Source of the DNA: Mixta mediterraneensis
GTDB taxonomy: Bacteria; Pseudomonadota; Gammaproteobacteria; Enterobacterales; Enterobacteriaceae
DNA length: 64,000 nt
Direction of reading: 5' to 3'
NCBI RefSeq assembly: GCF_014946725.1
Contig: NZ_JACFXY010000014.1
Span: 1-64,000 of the forward strand
Positions 58,577 through 64,000 of this stretch are shown here, piece after piece. The notes under the pieces are model-generated. The model ran no database searches, was not told where the DNA came from, and saw nothing but the letters and a program-made list of their open reading frames with translations. Both the position numbers and the translations under genes were made by a program. Numbering within the stretch: position 1 is the first letter of the stretch; each line of letters opens with the position of its first letter.

Positions 58577-59386
58577 ATGAAAAACTCAGTGATGTTCGTT
58601 GCTAGCGGCATGGTGACGCTACTTCTGACTGGCTGTGTGCAGCCGCCTCAGCAACAGGCGCAGCAGCTACTTAGTCAGCAATCTGTCTTAGCGGTTAACT
58701 GGTTCCAGCAATCAGCTGAATATGACGCACTGGCTTGGCAGGCCTTTAATAGTGCGCGGCTGGCTTTTGATCAGGCCCCTTCGCTAACGAGTAAAGCCAA
58801 AGCGGTTATTGTCGATCTGGATGAGACGATGCTGAATAACAGCGCATACAGTGCCTGGCAAGCGAAAGAGGGCCAGCCTTTTAGCAGCAAAACCTGGTCA
58901 GCGTGGACACAGGCGCGACAGGCTAAAGCGGTTCCCGGCGCGGTAGAATTCGCGCGTTATGTTAACAGCCACGGGGGCATAATGTTTTATGTCTCAAACC
59001 GCACACAAAAAGATTACGCCGCGACCGTTGCAAATATGCAGCAATTGGGTTTTACCGGCGTGAATGAAAAAACGGTGCGTTTGAATACCGAAACGTCTAA
59101 TAAGCAGACGCGCTTCGATGCCATCAAAGGTGAAGGCTACAATGTAGTCCTTTATATCGGCGATAACCTGAATGATTTTAGCGGTGAGACCTGGCATCAG
59201 GGTAATCAGCAGCGGCGTGAATTCGTTAACCTTAACCATCAGCGTTTTGGTACGCAATTTATTGTATTACCCAACCCACTCTATGGAGACTGGGAAAGTG
59301 GGATGACAGAAAATTATACGAAGTTAACCCCTCAGCAGCAGCTGTCGACGCGTAGATCTCGTCTGGAAAGCTGGAACGGTAAATAA
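58577..59386 (+). CDS. Outer-membrane lipoprotein e(P4)-family acid phosphatase/5'-nucleotidase
   Basis: HAD-superfamily class C acid phosphatase. Relatives (Haemophilus Hel/e(P4), OlpA) hydrolyse nucleotides such as NMN and AMP at the cell surface or in the periplasm. The 269 residues have a lipoprotein signal with LLLTGC (Cys about 20). Four HAD motifs follow: VIVDLDETMLNNSAYSAW (DxDET, about 74-79), FYVSNRTQKD (about 135), the lysine region TSNKQTRFDAI, and YIGDNLNDFSG (about 193). The start follows CTTAAGGATGAACG. It has no obvious partner genes; the following transporter gene is a remnant. Confidence 0.92.
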   Translation: MKNSVMFVASGMVTLLLTGCVQPPQQQAQQLLSQQSVLAVNWFQQSAEYDALAWQAFNSARLAFDQAPSLTSKAKAVIVDLDETMLNNSAYSAWQAKEGQPFSSKTWSAWTQARQAKAVPGAVEFARYVNSHGGIMFYVSNRTQKDYAATVANMQQLGFTGVNEKTVRLNTETSNKQTRFDAIKGEGYNVVLYIGDNLNDFSGETWHQGNQQRREFVNLNHQRFGTQFIVLPNPLYGDWESGMTENYTKLTPQQQLSTRRSRLESWNGK

Positions 59387-59936
59387 ATGTTAATGCGGGA
59401 GCGCAGACGAAACTGCCGATCTTTATCCACGGCTTATTACTGTTAATTTATGGCTTATGATTTAGCGAAATGCTGAACACTATTCCGCTGGCAAGTCTGG
59501 CAGCCGTGCTACTTCAAACCGACTATAAACTGGCTACGCCGCGACTTTTATCGAACAGTTTCGTATGGGGGCGCAACAGGATGTTCCCTTCCTTGCCACC
59601 CTCGTTGGGATTATCACATTTGGCAAGCTGACGGGTATTGCTATCGGCATCGTCATGCAGATCCGGTATAACCTCTCTAAAAGCCACCGCAATGCGTTGC
59701 AGCTTACACGCTATGACGACCATTACGTTTTGCGTTTTCAGCAAAACCTGACCTTTATGCATAATCCCAGACTACAAGGTTTACTGAATGCGATCCCTGA
59801 AAATAGTATGGTGATTGTCGATAATGATAATGCCGAATATATTGATGCAGACGTTAAAGCCGTGCTTAAAGATTTTGGTGATAATGCCGATAAACGTGGG
59901 ATTCGACTCAGCCAGTGGCTGGTTGCAGTGAAATAA
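59386..59936 (+). pseudogene. SulP-family anion transporter, 3' remnant
   Basis: Translating through the lesions gives NVNAGAQTKLPIFIHGLLLL, then an in-frame TGA at 59458-59460 (probably a former TGG). FSEMLNTIPLASLAAVLL and DYKLATP follow, then a one-base deletion near 59539-59541, and finally FIEQFRMGAQQDVPFLATLV through to a STAS-like tail ending QWLVAVK. This matches the last membrane helices and cytoplasmic STAS domain of SulP transporters. The first two thirds of the gene are missing; the remnant begins exactly at the phosphatase stop codon, suggesting a deletion joined the two. Confidence 0.85.
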
Positions 59937-59970
59937 TCCTACATTCGCGCGGAAAACTGTAGGGTAAAAG

Positions 59971-60003
59971 AAAAAATCGGATAGCTCGGGTATCCGATTT
60001 TTT
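59971..60003 (+). terminator. Rho-independent terminator
   Basis: Stem AATCGGATA/TATCCGATT flanked by AAAA before and TTTT after, 35 bases past the SulP remnant. It probably once ended that transporter's transcript. Confidence 0.88.
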
Positions 60004-60199
60004 GTTAAAGGGCATAATTGGCGCAATTTATCACTGCCGACAGGCTTAAGCCGCATCAAAACGTGACTTTTAAATTATATGCATGAAGGCGTGCTTTTCG
60101 AGGGGGAGCTTTGGTGGCGAATAGCGTTACATTATTCTGTCGCTATGCCACACCTGACTGACGTAGGCAGCAAGTGTTCCTGGTACAAGGTCCAGACAT

Positions 60200-60862
60200 A
60201 TGCGCGTTAAGCTGTTCAAAGAACATAATTTTAAAAAAAATGCCTTTTCGCTCTTTCTTATTACGCTGCTGTTTTGTTGGTAGCCATTTACGCATTCCTG
60301 AAGAACTGTCGCTTTTTTGGCCAGTAAATGCCTTGATTGCCGGGCTGATGGTACGAAACCCTTTTTTGCATCAAACGCAGTATTATCTCACTTGTTTCAC
60401 CGCTATGTTTTTCAATGACGCCGCTTTTTCTGGCTGGGCGCTGCCTGCTTTTACCCTTAACTTTGCCAATATTCTGTTTATCCTGACAGCCGTTTCGATG
60501 CTGGTAAAACATTTTCAGCATGAATCCGGCAGCGAACGTATTGCTAACGCGATACGCATTTTCCCCGCCTGTTTGCTGGCAGCATTCGCATGTGCAACCT
60601 GGGGCGCGCTGGCGCAGAAAGGGGAATTTAATACGCAACTCGTTACCGCCTGGGGCGATTGGTTTAGTGAACAATTTTCAACCGGCTTGATGCTGTTGCC
60701 TTTTTTATTAACACGCAACTGGCAAACCATGTGTCTTCGTCAGCTTCTGCGTATGGGTAAAATTTCACCAGTTATCACAGTGGCGCTGTCGTTGGTGGCA
60801 GGGGCGATAATGGGTGGAGCAGGTAGCCTGATCTTCCCGATCCCGGCACTGATATGGTGTGC
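60200..60862 (+). pseudogene. MASE1-like diguanylate cyclase, 5' part (frameshifted, cut by IS)
   Basis: Encodes the first half of a membrane-bound GGDEF protein. MRVKLFKEHNFKKNAFSLFL...LLF is read from the ATG at 60200 (AAGG upstream). It then runs into TAG at 60281-60283 unless one T is removed from the TTTT run at about 60272-60275. GSHLRIPEELSLFWPVNALI and several membrane helices then continue to PALIWCA. At 60862 the IS21-family element interrupts the gene. The same product could be taken as starting at an upstream ATG (60174) in the second frame, but that start gives a non-conserved N-terminus. Confidence 0.82.
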
Positions 60863-60924
60863 TGTCAATACCGATCGAATTCTGACCCACCCTGCCAAAG
60901 TAAAACTGACCCACCCCCTTTGAA

Positions 60925-62738
<1,814 letters not shown>

Positions 62739-62823
62739 TGGCAGTGCCTTAAAACTGCCATTTTTACCCTAGGTGGGTCAGATTTACATCGGCAGGTGGG
62801 CCAGTTTTACATCGGTAGCGACA

Positions 62824-63586
62824 GTGTGCGATTGTGTTACCCATTCCGATGACCAGTCTGGTGATTTTGATCACAGGCATCACGGAAATTGTGCTGGCCT
62901 CACATGGCGTGATGAATGTCCAGGGCAATGGTAATTTGCTGCCATTCAGCCCGCTTACCTCGGCGCGTTTAGGCGTAGCAACGGTCGCTGTCAGCCCACT
63001 GATTGTGGCCGCCAGCATGGATGCCATTCGTCAGTTAAATCAGCGTCTGGCGTTACGGGCAAATTATGACTTTCTGACGCAGCTGCTCTCGCGTTCGGGT
63101 CTGTTCGAAGGTTTAAAAGAAGAACCCTTTAGCACCCAGCGTAAAATGGGCGTGATTCTGTTAGATGTCGACTATTTTAAAACCATTAACGACAATTTTG
63201 GTCATGATGCGGGCGATAAGGTGTTGGAAGAAATTGCTGACCGTATGCAGCGCATCGTGGGTGAGGAAGGGCGCATTTGTCGCTTTGGTGGAGAGGAATT
63301 TGTTGTAGTGACCTTTGATCAACGTCACCAGCAGTTATATCAGCTGGCGGAGAAGATCCGTCAAAGCATGGTGAAAGAGAAGTTCTGGTTACAGGGAAAT
63401 ACAGTAACCATCACCGCCAGCCTTGGTCTGGCGCTGGATAGCGCCGCCGAAGAACGTGAATGGCATAGCGTGGCCAATCGTTTAATCTCGGCGGCAGATA
63501 AAAATCTTTATCTCGCAAAACGTAATGGCCGTAACCAAACGTGGCCGGTGTATGCTAAACGCGAATTCACCAGCCGCATTGCCTGA
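62824..63586 (+). pseudogene. Diguanylate cyclase, 3' part with intact GGDEF domain
   Basis: Continuation of the gene cut at 60862. It holds the last membrane helices (LVILITGITEIVLA, VATVAVSPLIVAASMDA), a linker, then a complete GGDEF domain: NYDFLTQLLSRSGLFEGL, VILLDVDYFKTINDNFGHDA and the catalytic RFGGEEF. No RxxD inhibition site precedes the GGEEF. The cyclase would make c-di-GMP if expressed. A GTG at 62834 opens this half, but there is no good ribosome site. The stop is one base from the convergent ddlA stop. Confidence 0.88.
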
Positions 63587-63587
63587 T

Positions 63588-64000
63588 TTAATGCACGCTA
63601 CTTTTTAACTGGCTGGCTTGCTGATGACGCTCCAGCGCCAGCTCAATCAGTTGTGTGATTAAATCCTGATAACTTATGCCCGCGGCTTGCCATAACTTAG
63701 GGTACAAGCTGATGTTAGTAAAACCAGGCAATGTATTGACTTCATTAACAATGATTTCGTTATTTTCCGTCAAAAACACATCAACGCGCGCCATGCCACA
63801 ACAGGCTAAAGCGCTAAAGGCCTGTAGCGCAACCTTACGGATTGCATCACTTATTTCAGGCGAAATAGCGGCGGGCACGACGGTTTGCGCGCCGCTCTCG
63901 CTGATATATTTGGTGTCGTAGGAATAAAATGCATCCTGTACGACTACTTCACCGCAAGGGCTGGCTTGCGGATGGTCATTGCCTAATACTGCACATTCAA
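63588..64000 (-). CDS. ddlA: D-alanine--D-alanine ligase A, C-terminal part (gene continues beyond window)
   Basis: ATP-grasp enzyme making the D-Ala-D-Ala dipeptide for peptidoglycan. The visible 136 codons cover the C-terminal catalytic region: [48 protein letters not shown] and [18 protein letters not shown]. The DVFL and NEVNT segments carry the Mg2+ ligands. The sequence is closer to E. coli DdlA than DdlB ([16 protein letters not shown]). Confidence 0.94.
   Translation of the reverse strand, partial: ECAVLGNDHPQASPCGEVVVQDAFYSYDTKYISESGAQTVVPAAISPEISDAIRKVALQAFSALACCGMARVDVFLTENNEIIVNEVNTLPGFTNISLYPKLWQAAGISYQDLITQLIELALERHQQASQLKSSVH

Noticed and set aside
60174-60280. Alternative upstream start for the diguanylate cyclase
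   Set aside because: It would remove the need for a frameshift but replaces a convincing charged-then-hydrophobic N-terminus with a cysteine-rich non-conserved one and has a poorer ribosome site.

Overview
The window is chromosomal DNA of an enterobacterium. Nearly every core gene has a clear Escherichia coli counterpart in recognisable gene order. The yeaL-ppa neighbourhood, a D-glucosaminate-type DUF2620/DUF4310-4312 operon and plant-associated hexuronate genes suggest the Erwiniaceae (Pantoea/Erwinia-like). The family assignment is inference from gene content and order; I ran no search.

Layout, left to right. (1) 1-320: the end of an IS21-family element lies inside the cell-division gene ytfB, leaving only its 5' part. 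(2) 0.5-21.7 kb: conserved block fklB, cpdB, cysQ, ytfJ, ytfK, paeA (ytfL), tamA-tamB-ytfP, ppa, yeaL, a chemoreceptor with a flagellar sigma-28 promoter, fbp, mpl, darP, pmbA, cybC. (3) 21.8-29.8 kb: accessory operon with a small PRD protein, DUF2620 (SFCGS), DUF4312, DUF4311, frameshifted DUF4310, an amidohydrolase, a DgaE-type ammonia lyase, a DgaF-type aldolase, and a PRD/EIIB/EIIA regulator. It looks like a sugar-amine pathway with an uncharacterised multi-subunit transporter. (4) 29.8-41 kb: yhaJ/yhaK, lpoA-yraN-diaA-dolP, rsmI, RNase P RNA (rnpB) with a duplicated 3' end and terminator, then the yqjG/yqjF and yqjA-mzrA-yqjC-yqjD-yqjE-yqjK envelope genes. (5) 41.3-48.3 kb: hexuronate regulon exuR, exuT, uxaC-uxaB-uxaA, with three ExuR-like operators and a CRP site. 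(6) 48.3-57.6 kb: sstT, alx with a Mn2+/pH riboswitch leader, ygjR, a ClC antiporter, ygjP, rlmG, fadH. (7) 57.7-63.6 kb: a decay zone with a frameshifted laccase-domain (PgeF-like) gene, an intact e(P4)-type lipoprotein phosphatase, a truncated SulP transporter remnant, and a MASE1-like diguanylate cyclase carrying both a frameshift and a full IS21-family insertion with a 6-bp target duplication. The window ends inside ddlA.

The strongest leads for new biology are the DUF2620/4312/4311/4310 operon, where the aldolase family expects a phosphorylated substrate but no kinase or known PTS permease is encoded, and a base-paired leader directly upstream of the polyamine exporter gene paeA. No CRISPR array, rRNA or tRNA gene was seen.
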